Origin: Gammaproteobacteria bacterium HGW-Gammaproteobacteria-13
Lineage (GTDB): Bacteria > Pseudomonadota > Gammaproteobacteria > Pseudomonadales > Pseudomonadaceae
Reading direction: 5' to 3'
Length of the DNA stretch: 64,000 nt
NCBI GenBank assembly: GCA_002840155.1
Contig: PGZH01000002.1
Location: 206,622 to 270,621 of the forward strand
The notes below the pieces were generated by a model, which saw only the letters and a program-made list of their open reading frames with translations, did no database searches and was not told the DNA's origin. This document shows, one piece after another, positions 50,417-58,744 of the stretch. Position numbers and translations under genes: made by a program. Within the stretch, counting starts at the first letter, position 1. Each line of letters starts with the position of its first letter.

Positions 50417-50950
50417 ATGAAAGCCAAACTAACTTCATTTTTTCTCGCCACAACCCTGGTTTTCTCCGCCTCTGCTGCCATGGCTAACCCGAGCCATAGT
50501 AAAAGCGATATAGGCCAACCAGGAGACGCCAAGCAAGCTGATCGCATCATCGAAATCAAGATGGGCGATATCTATTTCGAGCCGAAGAGCATTGATATCA
50601 AAGCAGGAGAAACCGTCCGCTTCGTACTCAAGAATGAGGGCTCGCTACTGCATGAATTCAACCTGGGCATGGCAGCCGCACATGCAGCACATCAAAAAGA
50701 AATGGCCGCAATGTTTCAGAACGGCACGCTGTCTCCAACGGGCGCACAGGACATGAGCAACATGGATCATGCTATGGGCGGGATGAAGATGGTCGGCATG
50801 AAACACGACGATCCAAACAGCGTCTTGATCGAGCCGGGAGCCACTGAAGAACTGGTATGGACCTTTACTAAGGCAACGGGGCTTGAGTTCGCCTGCAACA
50901 TCCCAGGCCATTACCAATCGGGGATGGTTGGTAAAGTGAACGTACGCTAA
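50417..50950 (+). CDS. copI: CopI-like cupredoxin, copy 2
   Basis: This 177-residue periplasmic cupredoxin has a signal peptide (residues 1-23, ending AMAN) and copper ligands His79 (SLLHEFN), Cys160, His165 and Met170 in FACNIPGHYQSGM. Compared with copy 1, the middle loop is Met/His-rich (MSNMDHAMGGMKMVGMKH), which could bind extra copper. The tandem pair suggests duplication with later divergence. The 103-nt gap to the DUF2933 gene suggests possible cotranscription with it and the ATPase. Confidence 0.86.
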   Translation: MKAKLTSFFLATTLVFSASAAMANPSHSKSDIGQPGDAKQADRIIEIKMGDIYFEPKSIDIKAGETVRFVLKNEGSLLHEFNLGMAAAHAAHQKEMAAMFQNGTLSPTGAQDMSNMDHAMGGMKMVGMKHDDPNSVLIEPGATEELVWTFTKATGLEFACNIPGHYQSGMVGKVNVR

Positions 50951-51053
50951 TCATTGAGTTCGGATTGATATACGTCAATTGCTGGGACGCAGTAGAGACT
51001 ATTGTCATTTGCTGTCCCACCAATACTGCCTCAACTCAAACGAGGATCGAGCT

Positions 51054-51299
51054 ATGGACCACTCCCACCACCCAGGCTCTGAATTGCCATTCTGGAAAAG
51101 CAAAACTGGCATTGCACTGATCATGTTGGCTGTCATCGCCGTTTTTTATGTGGCCCGCGAGCATTTTGGCCACATCTCCCAGGCACTGCCTTACTTGATT
51201 CTGCTGTTGTGCCCGCTGATGCACATGTTCGGCCACAACCATGGTGGGCATTCCCATCAGGATGGTGCTGATACTCCCAAGGACGACAACCGGAAGTAA
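51054..51299 (+). CDS. DUF2933 small His-rich membrane protein
   Basis: The 81-residue protein begins [20 protein letters not shown], has two hydrophobic helices (about residues 19-34 and 43-58) and ends with a His-rich tail ([16 protein letters not shown]). This is the DUF2933 layout, often found next to copper or heavy-metal exporters. Metal binding at the membrane is likely but unproven. A CGAGGATCGAG site precedes the ATG. The copper ATPase starts 5 nt downstream, indicating an operon. Confidence 0.8.
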   Translation: MDHSHHPGSELPFWKSKTGIALIMLAVIAVFYVAREHFGHISQALPYLILLLCPLMHMFGHNHGGHSHQDGADTPKDDNRK

Positions 51300-51304
51300 G
51301 CCCT

Positions 51305-53671
51305 ATGCACACCACATCGCGCCAACTTGACCATGAGCATTCCAAGCATCAGGAAGACCAGCATGGGAGTCAGCACGATCCGGTGTGCGGCATGGCCGTC
51401 AAGCCAGACAGCCCATTCAGTGAGAGCCACGAAGGTCAGACATACCGTTTCTGCAGCGCGAAATGCCAGGAGAAGTTCCGGGCAGCACCTACCAGCTATT
51501 CGAACCCGCCCAAGAGTACGGAACACCAGCATCATGAAGCTGCGCCTCCCTCATCAGGGGCCGCAGGGACGGCGGAGTACACCTGTCCTATGCATCCAGA
51601 AATACGCCAGCCAAAACCTGGCAATTGCCCCATCTGTGGCATGACCTTGGAGGCAGTGATTCCGGAGCTGGAGGAAGAGGAGAATTCAGAACTTAAAGAT
51701 TTCTCCCGGCGATTCTGGTGGACACTCCCACTCACGATTATCGTGACGGTCTTGGCTATGGCCGGCCACTCATTAACGCTATTTCATGGCGCAACGCAGA
51801 ACTGGGTAGAGCTTGCCTTGGCGACGCCTGTGACACTCTGGGGCGGCTGGGTATTCTTTGCCCGAGGCATCGACTCAGTCCGTCATCGCAGCCCAAATAT
51901 GTGGACACTGATTGGCCTGGGTACAGCGGCAGCCTACCTCTACAGCGTTGCCGCGACCCTGGCCCCACAGCTGTTCCCCCAAGCCTTTTTCCAGGACGGG
52001 CGCATTGGTGTCTACTTCGAAGCTGCGGCGGTAATTATCTCGCTGACGTTATTGGGCCAGATGCTCGAACTCAAGGCTCGCTCACAAACCTCAGCTGCCA
52101 TCAAATCGCTATTGGGCCTGGCACCCAAAACCGCGCGACGCATCAAACCCGACGGCTTGGAAGAAGATATTCCGTTGACCCATGTGCACCTGGGCGACCA
52201 TCTGCGAGTACGTCCCGGCGAGAAAGTTCCGGTGGACGGCACAGTTCTCGAAGGCGAAAGCGCCGTCGATGAAGCCATGCTGACCGGCGAACCGCTACCG
52301 GTGACCAAGCGCGTTGGCGATACGCTGATTGGCGCGACCATGAATACCCACGGTAGCCTGGTCATGCAGGCGCAGAAGGTGGGAGCCGACACCATGTTGT
52401 CCCAAATAGTGCAGATGGTCGCCAGAGCACAGCGCTCCAAGGCACCCATGCAGCGTATGGCTGATGCCGTAGCGGGCTACTTCGTGCTTGGCGTGATCGC
52501 CATCGCGATCCTCACGTTCTTCGGCTGGGGCTTGTTCGGTCCGGAGTCGGGCTGGGTATTTGGTCTGATCAACGCGGTTGCCGTACTGATCATCGCCTGT
52601 CCCTGTGCACTGGGTCTGGCGACCCCTATGTCGGTGATGGTTTCGACTGGCAAGGCTGCAACCAGTGGTGTCTTGTTCCGCGATGCCAGTGCCATTGAGA
52701 ACCTGTGCAAGATCGATACGCTGATCGTCGACAAAACCGGCACGCTGACCGAGGGACGGCCTGTATTCCATAGCGCAGAGGGTGCCGGCCCATTCGAACC
52801 GAACGAGGTGCTGCGATTGGCTGCAAGCCTTGATCAAGGCAGTGAGCATCCGCTGGCCCATGCGATCGTTGATTACGCCCGCACCCAGGGTATTGAGTTG
52901 GCCAAGCCGGACTCTTTCGAGTCGGGCTCCGGCATCGGCGTGCGCGGCCAAGTGGAAGGTCGGCAGCTGCAATTGGGTAATACAGCATTGATGGCAGACG
53001 CCGGAGTAGATGCCACCCCTCTGAGTAACCGGGCAGAGCAGCTCCGCCTAGAGGGCATTAGCATTGTCTTCTTGGCGGTGGATGGCGTTCTGGCAGGACT
53101 TCTGGCTGTCTCCGATCCGATCAAACCGACCTCCAAACAAGCAGTTACCAGGCTTCAAGAGGTCGATGTGAAAGTCATCATGGCCACTGGCGATGGGCTT
53201 ACTACCGCAAGGGCGGTAGCCAGGGAGTTGGGTATTGAAGAAGTCCATGGCGAGGTTAAACCTCAGGACAAGGAAAAGTTGGTTGCCGACCTGCAGAGCT
53301 ATGGCCGCCGAGTAGCCATGGCTGGCGATGGCATCAACGACGCACCTGCGCTGGCTCGTGCCGATGTGGGTATTGCGATGGGAACCGGTACAGATGTGGC
53401 GATGAACAGTGCTCAGGTGACCTTGGTCAAAGGTGATCTGATGGGCATCTTACGGGCAAGAACACTGTCCGTGGCCACGGTAAAAAACATGCGGCAGAAC
53501 CTAGCCTTTGCCTTCATCTATAACGCCATGGGAATTCCACTCGCTGCAGGGGTGCTTTATCCCCTGACTGGCCACTTGCTGTCGCCCATGATTGCGGCAT
53601 TGGCTATGAGCGTCAGTTCAGCATCGGTTGTATTCAACGCATTGAGACTGCGGAAAATCCGCATCGACTGA
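51305..53671 (+). CDS. Copper-exporting P1B-type ATPase with YHS and HMBD domains
   Basis: The 788-residue transporter opens with a YHS domain (25-65, DPVCGMAV then CSAKC) and a heavy-metal-binding domain (92-118, YTCPMHPEI and CPICGMTLE) instead of the usual HMA. The motor is typical P1B: TGEP, transmembrane CPC (Cys432-Pro-Cys434), phosphorylation Asp476 in [15 protein letters not shown] and [19 protein letters not shown] indicates Cu(I)-type export across the inner membrane. It is 5 nt after the DUF2933 gene. It could be annotated copA or copB; I leave the symbol open. Confidence 0.92.
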   Translation: MHTTSRQLDHEHSKHQEDQHGSQHDPVCGMAVKPDSPFSESHEGQTYRFCSAKCQEKFRAAPTSYSNPPKSTEHQHHEAAPPSSGAAGTAEYTCPMHPEIRQPKPGNCPICGMTLEAVIPELEEEENSELKDFSRRFWWTLPLTIIVTVLAMAGHSLTLFHGATQNWVELALATPVTLWGGWVFFARGIDSVRHRSPNMWTLIGLGTAAAYLYSVAATLAPQLFPQAFFQDGRIGVYFEAAAVIISLTLLGQMLELKARSQTSAAIKSLLGLAPKTARRIKPDGLEEDIPLTHVHLGDHLRVRPGEKVPVDGTVLEGESAVDEAMLTGEPLPVTKRVGDTLIGATMNTHGSLVMQAQKVGADTMLSQIVQMVARAQRSKAPMQRMADAVAGYFVLGVIAIAILTFFGWGLFGPESGWVFGLINAVAVLIIACPCALGLATPMSVMVSTGKAATSGVLFRDASAIENLCKIDTLIVDKTGTLTEGRPVFHSAEGAGPFEPNEVLRLAASLDQGSEHPLAHAIVDYARTQGIELAKPDSFESGSGIGVRGQVEGRQLQLGNTALMADAGVDATPLSNRAEQLRLEGISIVFLAVDGVLAGLLAVSDPIKPTSKQAVTRLQEVDVKVIMATGDGLTTARAVARELGIEEVHGEVKPQDKEKLVADLQSYGRRVAMAGDGINDAPALARADVGIAMGTGTDVAMNSAQVTLVKGDLMGILRARTLSVATVKNMRQNLAFAFIYNAMGIPLAAGVLYPLTGHLLSPMIAALAMSVSSASVVFNALRLRKIRID

Positions 53672-53756
53672 AATGAACGTGAATCTAAAGCCAGTCGACA
53701 GGTATCAGTAATTGCATCAACTCCGAAAAGACATCTACCAGCGCTAAAAAACAAGC

Positions 53757-53787
53757 TTGACCTTGCCATCGTGTCAAGGTCGATGCT
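53757..53787 (+). promoter_or_regulatory. CueR-type promoter/operator of copZ
   Basis: TTGACC (-35, 53757-53762) and GATGCT (-10, 53782-53787) are 19 bp apart, the over-long spacing used by MerR-family activators. The spacer holds the dyad GACCTTGCC/GTCAAGGTC, matching the CueR operator pattern. It lies about 42 bp upstream of the copZ start codon. No cueR is in the window. Confidence 0.7.
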
Positions 53788-53828
53788 CAGGTTACGGCAT
53801 CTATGCCGCCTAACCAACGAGGTGATTT

Positions 53829-54047
53829 ATGTTTGTTCTACAGGTATCAGGAATGGGTTGTGGCAGTTGCGTCAGCAAAATCACAAAGGCAATTCAGGCG
53901 GTAGATGAAACCGCAAAAGTGGAGATTGACCGTGCTGCAGGTAAGGTATCGGTAGACAGCCAAGAACCCGCAGAATCTATCCGCAAGGTGATTCAGGACC
54001 TGGGCTATACCGCGCAGGTCAGCGCGTTAGAACCGGCTGAGTTGTGA
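53829..54047 (+). CDS. copZ: Copper chaperone CopZ
   Basis: This 72-residue single HMA domain (residues 1-65) carries the metal motif GMGCGSCV, a relative of the common GMTCxxC. It carries Cu(I) in the cytoplasm to copper ATPases or sensors. GAGGTG lies 6 nt before the ATG. A CueR-like promoter upstream and a terminator downstream suggest a monocistronic, copper-induced gene. Confidence 0.9.
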   Translation: MFVLQVSGMGCGSCVSKITKAIQAVDETAKVEIDRAAGKVSVDSQEPAESIRKVIQDLGYTAQVSALEPAEL

Positions 54048-54088
54048 TCGACTCCATTTGACACCATCAACTCGAACTTTTGCGAGCG

Positions 54089-54120
54089 ATGAGGTCATGG
54101 CTTCAGGGCCATGACCTCAT
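54089..54120. terminator. Terminator between copZ and ietS
   Basis: A perfect 13-bp stem (ATGAGGTCATGGC / GCCATGACCTCAT) with a 6-nt loop lies between the convergent copZ and ietS genes. Tails are only moderately T-rich (TTTGAA on the plus side), but the position suits both genes. Confidence 0.8.
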
Positions 54121-54135
54121 TTGAAACCCGTGATA

Positions 54136-56655
54136 TCAGACCAGTACCGCTGTCTGTGCCTCGATCAGAGTTTCCACTGCCGCATAGAGGTCAACGTCCG
54201 TTTGCTGAGTTTTGATCGAGACCACCAGGCTGTACCTTACGGTGTCGTCATATCGCTGCTGCTTAACAAGCGTTTTCCACCACCCCAGTGCGGGATAGAT
54301 ACCAAGCATTCCCCGTCCTGCCAGTTCAGCTGCAGTGCCTCGCCAGATGTCCGAGTGGAGAGAGCCTCGATGTCTTGTCTGGGTACCGAGCAGCCAGTTC
54401 GGATCTGAGCCGCCACCCTGGTAACCACCTTCCTCTTCATCCCGTGCACGCTTGTTGATGCGCTGGCGGAACTGGTCACGATCTTCGTTTGGACGGCTGA
54501 CATCGAAGCGCAAGCCATGCGACTCGTAGCGATAGCGCCCCTTGATACCGCGTTCGGCTATGCCGGGGTTTGGCTCTACGAAGTAGGAAAGTGTCACCCG
54601 CATTTCCACCTCGATGTTGCCTAGGTTGAGCAGTTCCTGCTGCGGCCATGGAAGCAGATGAAGATGCATATCCCGCGCGGTGGGCGGCTTGGTGCCCTGC
54701 CTCATGAACGGCCTAAGATGGTCCTCGACAATCATGGTCAAGGAGTCGCCGGCACTCCACAGGGCGCGACTTAGATCTGGTACGCCAAATCCGCAGTGCT
54801 TGACCAGATTCTCGTAGCCTGCCTTGGTGCCAGCAGCAAGGAAATCCTGCCTCATACGATCAGGCCACTCAGCTGAGTGCACGATTAGAGCTCGTACAGT
54901 CTCGGGCCAGAACTGTGGGTAGTTCGTCGATACTTGTGCGGCCATGCGAGCTGCTAGCGCGGATGCTGCGCTGGTGGCGCTGGTCGTCGTCAAAAGCCGT
55001 TGTTCTGGTTCGTGTGCCGTGGTGACAAGGGAAAGACAGGGCTCGGTGTATGCTTGTTGCCCGTCTGTAGCCAGGTTACCTCCTTCGAACACTACATCGG
55101 GTTTCAAGGGCCAAGCCGAGTTGCTCCAGGTCCCCGAAGTCGTGCTGTATGGGCTGAGGCTGCCTGCGGCAGCGATCGGGCGCAATCCAGGGTTGGGAGG
55201 GTCGATAGTGACCTTCTGGGTGTAAGCGCCTACGCACAGTGCGTTCCAGGCCTGGGCCGGATCATGGATTCCGTCAGTGGTGGTGTTATGCGGGTAGTGG
55301 GTGGCCTGGTTCTTGTCCGCATTGCCGGCGGACACGACGATCAGCCGAGGGTTAGCCCTCTCTCCCAATACGTCGGATGCGAGCTCATCAACTGCTGCTG
55401 ACCATGCGGAAGGGCGGCCACGATCCCGGTAATCGAGACTGGTGATCGCCATGCTGTAGACCCGGCGCACTTCTGGCTTGGCAGTATCCGGTTGGGTTAC
55501 AGCGTCGATCATCAGCGCGCCGTAGGGCTCCTTCTGATTTCCTTGGGCAGCGGGAAGCAGTTTCACCGACTCAAGGCGGTGCTCGATCGAAATGGGGCTT
55601 TGTCCACTAAGAGGGTCAAACAGATCACCATAAAGTGCGATTCCAGCTAGCTCTGTGCCATGACCCGTAGTGTCCGCGAGCCCCCAGTTGGCATCGACGG
55701 TATAGAGGTCATTCGCGTCAATGTGCTGAGCCAAGAGTGGGTGGCCCCGATTGACTCCGGTATCTAGGAGGCAGACGCGGATACTGTCGTCCCCTGCGGG
55801 GGTGGTTCGCTCAAGCAGGTTCTCGACCCATTCTCTTTGTTCTAGCGGCGCAAGGGCATCAAAAAACTCGGCGGTGTCCTTGGCTCTACGAATCTCGGCG
55901 ACTTCGTTGAGCAGCAAGAGTGACCGAGTGATGGCCGCTCGCGAGGCGAAAACGTTGAGGACTGTCCGCTCAGGAAACTTCAGCACTTTTTCGGATGTAT
56001 GAAAGCCACATGCTTCGGCAACCGACTTAAAGCGGTTCAGCACTGCTTCACGGCCTTCCCTGATAGGCAGCCAGAATTCCCACCAAATGGTTTCGTTTTC
56101 ATCTGGCGGCAACACTGCGGGATCATCAGTCCACAGGGCGTTGAAAGCTGCGACTCGGATTTCTTGGATTGGATTCAGGAGCGGAGCGTTGCGCGGACTC
56201 CCCTTGGAGGTCTCCACCTCCAGGTATTGCCTGACGAGGTTCTCAAAGGCTTTGAGCTGACCATCTGGAACGAATACCGTGGCGAAGTCAGTATTCGTGG
56301 CGGGGTCATGACGCAGGTTCATGAGCTCAATGCGCTGAGCGCCTCGGGCAAGGCCTTCGAATGCAAGCGCGTAACCCGGCTCACTCCGAAATTCGATTTG
56401 CAGGCCGTACCCACCTTCGGGCCTGTCTCCTTGTCGCATTTGCCTTTCAGATGCTTCGCGCTGCAGCTGAACTGCAGAGGCCATCTGACCGCTTACATGT
56501 TGGAGTTGAGCGAGTAGCTTTCCGCCATGAGCCCCTCGATTTGGCGTGGGGTAGCGAGGGTCTCGTGTTGCTGATGCTGTGGATCGGAACCGTTCGGGTA
56601 GTCCCTGTCCCTGGAGATGAAAGTGAGGCCGTTGTCCGTTGATCGATTCCGTCAT
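54136..56655 (-). CDS. ietS: Subtilase-family serine protease of the IetAS pair
   Basis: The 839-residue protein has an approximately 285-residue N-terminal region of unknown fold, a subtilase (S8) catalytic domain and a ~230-residue C-terminal region. The triad is Asp298 (CLLDTGVN), His332 (GHGTELAG) and Ser562 (SATSAAS), with the oxyanion Asn445 in VSAGNAD. There is no signal peptide, so it acts in the cytoplasm. Size and pairing with an AAA ATPase match IetS of the ietAS system, described as a plasmid-stabilising toxin-antitoxin in Agrobacterium and later as an anti-phage system. It starts 17 nt after ietA. Its targets are unknown. Confidence 0.82.
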   Translation of the reverse strand: MTESINGQRPHFHLQGQGLPERFRSTASATRDPRYPTPNRGAHGGKLLAQLQHVSGQMASAVQLQREASERQMRQGDRPEGGYGLQIEFRSEPGYALAFEGLARGAQRIELMNLRHDPATNTDFATVFVPDGQLKAFENLVRQYLEVETSKGSPRNAPLLNPIQEIRVAAFNALWTDDPAVLPPDENETIWWEFWLPIREGREAVLNRFKSVAEACGFHTSEKVLKFPERTVLNVFASRAAITRSLLLLNEVAEIRRAKDTAEFFDALAPLEQREWVENLLERTTPAGDDSIRVCLLDTGVNRGHPLLAQHIDANDLYTVDANWGLADTTGHGTELAGIALYGDLFDPLSGQSPISIEHRLESVKLLPAAQGNQKEPYGALMIDAVTQPDTAKPEVRRVYSMAITSLDYRDRGRPSAWSAAVDELASDVLGERANPRLIVVSAGNADKNQATHYPHNTTTDGIHDPAQAWNALCVGAYTQKVTIDPPNPGLRPIAAAGSLSPYSTTSGTWSNSAWPLKPDVVFEGGNLATDGQQAYTEPCLSLVTTAHEPEQRLLTTTSATSAASALAARMAAQVSTNYPQFWPETVRALIVHSAEWPDRMRQDFLAAGTKAGYENLVKHCGFGVPDLSRALWSAGDSLTMIVEDHLRPFMRQGTKPPTARDMHLHLLPWPQQELLNLGNIEVEMRVTLSYFVEPNPGIAERGIKGRYRYESHGLRFDVSRPNEDRDQFRQRINKRARDEEEGGYQGGGSDPNWLLGTQTRHRGSLHSDIWRGTAAELAGRGMLGIYPALGWWKTLVKQQRYDDTVRYSLVVSIKTQQTDVDLYAAVETLIEAQTAVLV

Positions 56656-56672
56656 CTAAATGCTCAACTACG

Positions 56673-57656
56673 TTAGGAGTGCCGTCTCCCGTGGAAAGTC
56701 TTCCGTTCTTCAAGGTGCCTTTCCACGTCCTTGACCGCCATCTCGGTACGGTCATGAATGATCGTGTCCTTGATCGCGTCGTCTGCCGCCCTCGCAAGTT
56801 CTGCATGGCTGAGCCCCTCTGCGACCTTGCAGAGTTTGTCCCAGCTGCGAATCGACTTGGAAAAGTTCGCTAGTCGATTCTTGAGCACAGCCTTGGTCTG
56901 TTCCTGATTGGGCAGTCCGTATTCGATAACATCATCGAAGCGTCGGAACAAGGCGTAGTCAAGAATTTCAGGGTGATTGGTGGCAGCGATGATCAGGCTG
57001 TTGGATTGGTCCTGCTCGATCATCTGCAGAAAGCTGTTCAGGACGCGACGGATTTCGCCCACGTCGTTGGCAAGACCACGCTGGGAACCGATGGCATCGA
57101 ACTCGTCGAAGAAATAAATGCCGCGAGTATCGCGAATGGCATCAAAAATCTGACGCAGCTTGGCTGCGGTTTCACCCATGTACTTGGTGATGAGGCTATC
57201 AAGGCGGACGATGTACAGCGGAATACCGAGCTCGCCGGCAAGCGCCGAGGCGGTCATGGTCTTGCCGGTACCAGGTGGCCCAACCAAAAGCAGCTTGCGG
57301 CGAGGGGAGAGGCCGTGTGCACGAATCTTCTCGAAGTTGCGCTGCTCATTGATGATTCTTCCAAGACGGGCATGAGTGGCCTCGTCCAGAATCATTTCCG
57401 AGAAGCGGGTCTTTGGAAGAGCTACTGACAGTAGGTTACTCAGCTCGCCGCGAGGCTGGCCGATGGGCACCGGCTGCCCGGAAGGCAGACGATTTTTCTT
57501 GGCCGAATCAATTATGGCCCGCAAATCCTCTGCAAGCTTCCCGTGACCCTGCTTAGCCTCATGGGCCGCCATCTGCATAGCAACGGCAAGGAAATGCGTG
57601 TCATCTCCCTTGATATGCGAGCGCAGAAGCGCTTTCAGTTGTTCGCCGCTAGCCAT
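56673..57656 (-). CDS. ietA: AAA ATPase of the IetAS pair
   Basis: The 327-residue cytoplasmic AAA ATPase has a helical N-terminal region (1-85) and the ATPase core. Walker A is GPPGTGKT (126-133), Walker B YFFDEFD (181-187), sensor-1 is in AATNHPE and the arginine finger in FRRFDD (238-239). The pattern is close to FtsH/spastin-type ATPases but without a protease or membrane part. In ietAS systems the ATPase neutralises or controls the linked subtilase. A GGAAGG site precedes the ATG. The 103-bp gap to the DUF6088 gene may hold a promoter. Confidence 0.84.
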   Translation of the reverse strand: MASGEQLKALLRSHIKGDDTHFLAVAMQMAAHEAKQGHGKLAEDLRAIIDSAKKNRLPSGQPVPIGQPRGELSNLLSVALPKTRFSEMILDEATHARLGRIINEQRNFEKIRAHGLSPRRKLLLVGPPGTGKTMTASALAGELGIPLYIVRLDSLITKYMGETAAKLRQIFDAIRDTRGIYFFDEFDAIGSQRGLANDVGEIRRVLNSFLQMIEQDQSNSLIIAATNHPEILDYALFRRFDDVIEYGLPNQEQTKAVLKNRLANFSKSIRSWDKLCKVAEGLSHAELARAADDAIKDTIIHDRTEMAVKDVERHLEERKTFHGRRHS

Positions 57657-57759
57657 GGTTTCTACCTTCCCGTAGGGGTTAGTTTAATCGTTAAGACCCG
57701 CTTCTGACCTTGAATACGTCAACTTTTATTCACACAAGCAATCAGTGTCTGGCCTGAGT

Positions 57760-58365
57760 TCAACGCAATTCATTTAACACCGCGGCCCTGCCAAGGGCGG
57801 TGGCCATCCAGCTGGGAAGGCTCGCACGGACCGAACCTAGGCTTTCCCACTCCACCTTCGCTAAGTGCCGCCGAAGTTTCTGGGCCGAATTTTCAGCCTG
57901 ATCTTCACCCACCCAGGCCATCGCCCTGAGCGCATCCCCAGCTGGCGTCGCCCCCAAGGAGAACAGCCAGTAGGGTGCGTGCTGGAAGTAAATTGTCCGT
58001 GAGCCGACTACCAACCGCTTACTGCGTCCTGTGGTGAGGTACACCTCTTTACTCGAAGCAACTCGCGTCAACCCCATTGATTTCGCGGCCTGTGCGCCAT
58101 CGAGCGAGATGCACTGCTTGCCCTGAGCGGCGATTGATTTCACCAATGACTCTGCCGACGGGGCTCTGGCCTGGTCTTTTTCACGCACCGGCGCAACGTA
58201 AATACCGCGCGCTATTCGCATCAGTTGCCCGGCTTTAGCCAAGCGACAAAACGCCTGATCAACCGCCGCACGACTACCAAGGTGAAGAAATTCCTTGGGC
58301 GCAAGAACTCCACCCTCGCTTAGGGATTGGCTGCGCTCCAAGATCGCTTGCGGGATCGATCGCAT
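57760..58365 (-). CDS. DUF6088 family, AbiEi-like antitoxin/repressor (orphan)
   Basis: The 201-residue protein resembles DUF6088 proteins, relatives of the AbiEi type IV antitoxin. An N-terminal winged helix (~35-65: SRAAVDQAFCRLAKAGQLMR and IARGIYVAP) is followed by a domain with SIAAQGKQCISLDGAQAAKS and EVYLTTGRSKRLVVGSRT. AbiEi represses its own promoter and counteracts the AbiEii nucleotidyltransferase. No AbiEii gene is adjacent; instead ietAS lies downstream on the same strand. The start at 58365 is supported by a TATAAT embedded in a perfect 9-bp dyad just upstream. Confidence 0.75.
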   Translation of the reverse strand: MRSIPQAILERSQSLSEGGVLAPKEFLHLGSRAAVDQAFCRLAKAGQLMRIARGIYVAPVREKDQARAPSAESLVKSIAAQGKQCISLDGAQAAKSMGLTRVASSKEVYLTTGRSKRLVVGSRTIYFQHAPYWLFSLGATPAGDALRAMAWVGEDQAENSAQKLRRHLAKVEWESLGSVRASLPSWMATALGRAAVLNELR

Positions 58366-58385
58366 ATGAAAGCTCGGCTCATATC

Positions 58386-58417
58386 AATGTCAGATATTTA
58401 ATTATATTTCTGACATT
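58386..58417 (-). promoter_or_regulatory. Promoter-operator of the DUF6088 gene
   Basis: AATGTCAGA and TCTGACATT (58386-58394, 58409-58417) are perfect 9-bp inverted repeats separated by 14 AT-rich bp. The spacer contains TATAAT on the minus strand (58401-58406), about 36 bp upstream of the start codon. A repressor bound to the dyad would cover the -10. The -35 is weak. This fits autoregulation by an AbiEi-like wHTH protein. Confidence 0.7.
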
Positions 58418-58680
58418 TGAGCAACAGCCGTTCATCTTCTATCCCCAGGGTTGGGCTAACCGGCTCTTTCTCATTGAGCTACTGGTGTTCCAGGCCGCGC
58501 TGAACGTCACAACGGTGCGACGGCTAAAGCGGCACAGCTGCTCGCGCATGTGGAACAGGCGCGAGCAGCTGTCACCCAAAAGTTCTTAGCGTGCGGGCTC
58601 AGCCCAGAGGCTGATACGGGTTGCGACAGTGCCGGCGGCAGTTCGAACTGGAGCGTCGTGAAATAAATCGCCCACAGGCC
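58418..58680. other. Intergenic stretch with gene remnant and dyad
   Basis: A plus-strand frame without a start codon runs 58478-58666 and encodes a GATAKAAQLLAHVEQARAAV then TQKFLACGLSPEADT-type tail. It looks like the C-terminal end of a lost gene. A minus-strand frame over the same DNA is also open, so the assignment is weak. A perfect 14-bp inverted repeat (ACAGCTGCTCGCGC and its complement, 58534-58572, 11-nt loop) lies inside it. Confidence 0.35.
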
Positions 58681-58711
58681 TTGACCTTCCCACACAGGGA
58701 AGCTTGAAACT
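58681..58711 (+). promoter_or_regulatory. CueR-type operator of the second copper ATPase
   Basis: TTGACC at 58681-58686 is followed by a dyad ACCTTCCC-ACACA-GGGAAGCT, close to the CueR operator ACCTTCC-n7-GGAAGGT. With a 19-bp spacer the -10 would be GAAACT (58706-58711), which is poor, as is usual for MerR-type activated promoters. The start codon of the ATPase is at 58745. Confidence 0.6.
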
Positions 58712-58744
58712 TCTCTTCAACAGAAACATTCAAGGGATATTTCA

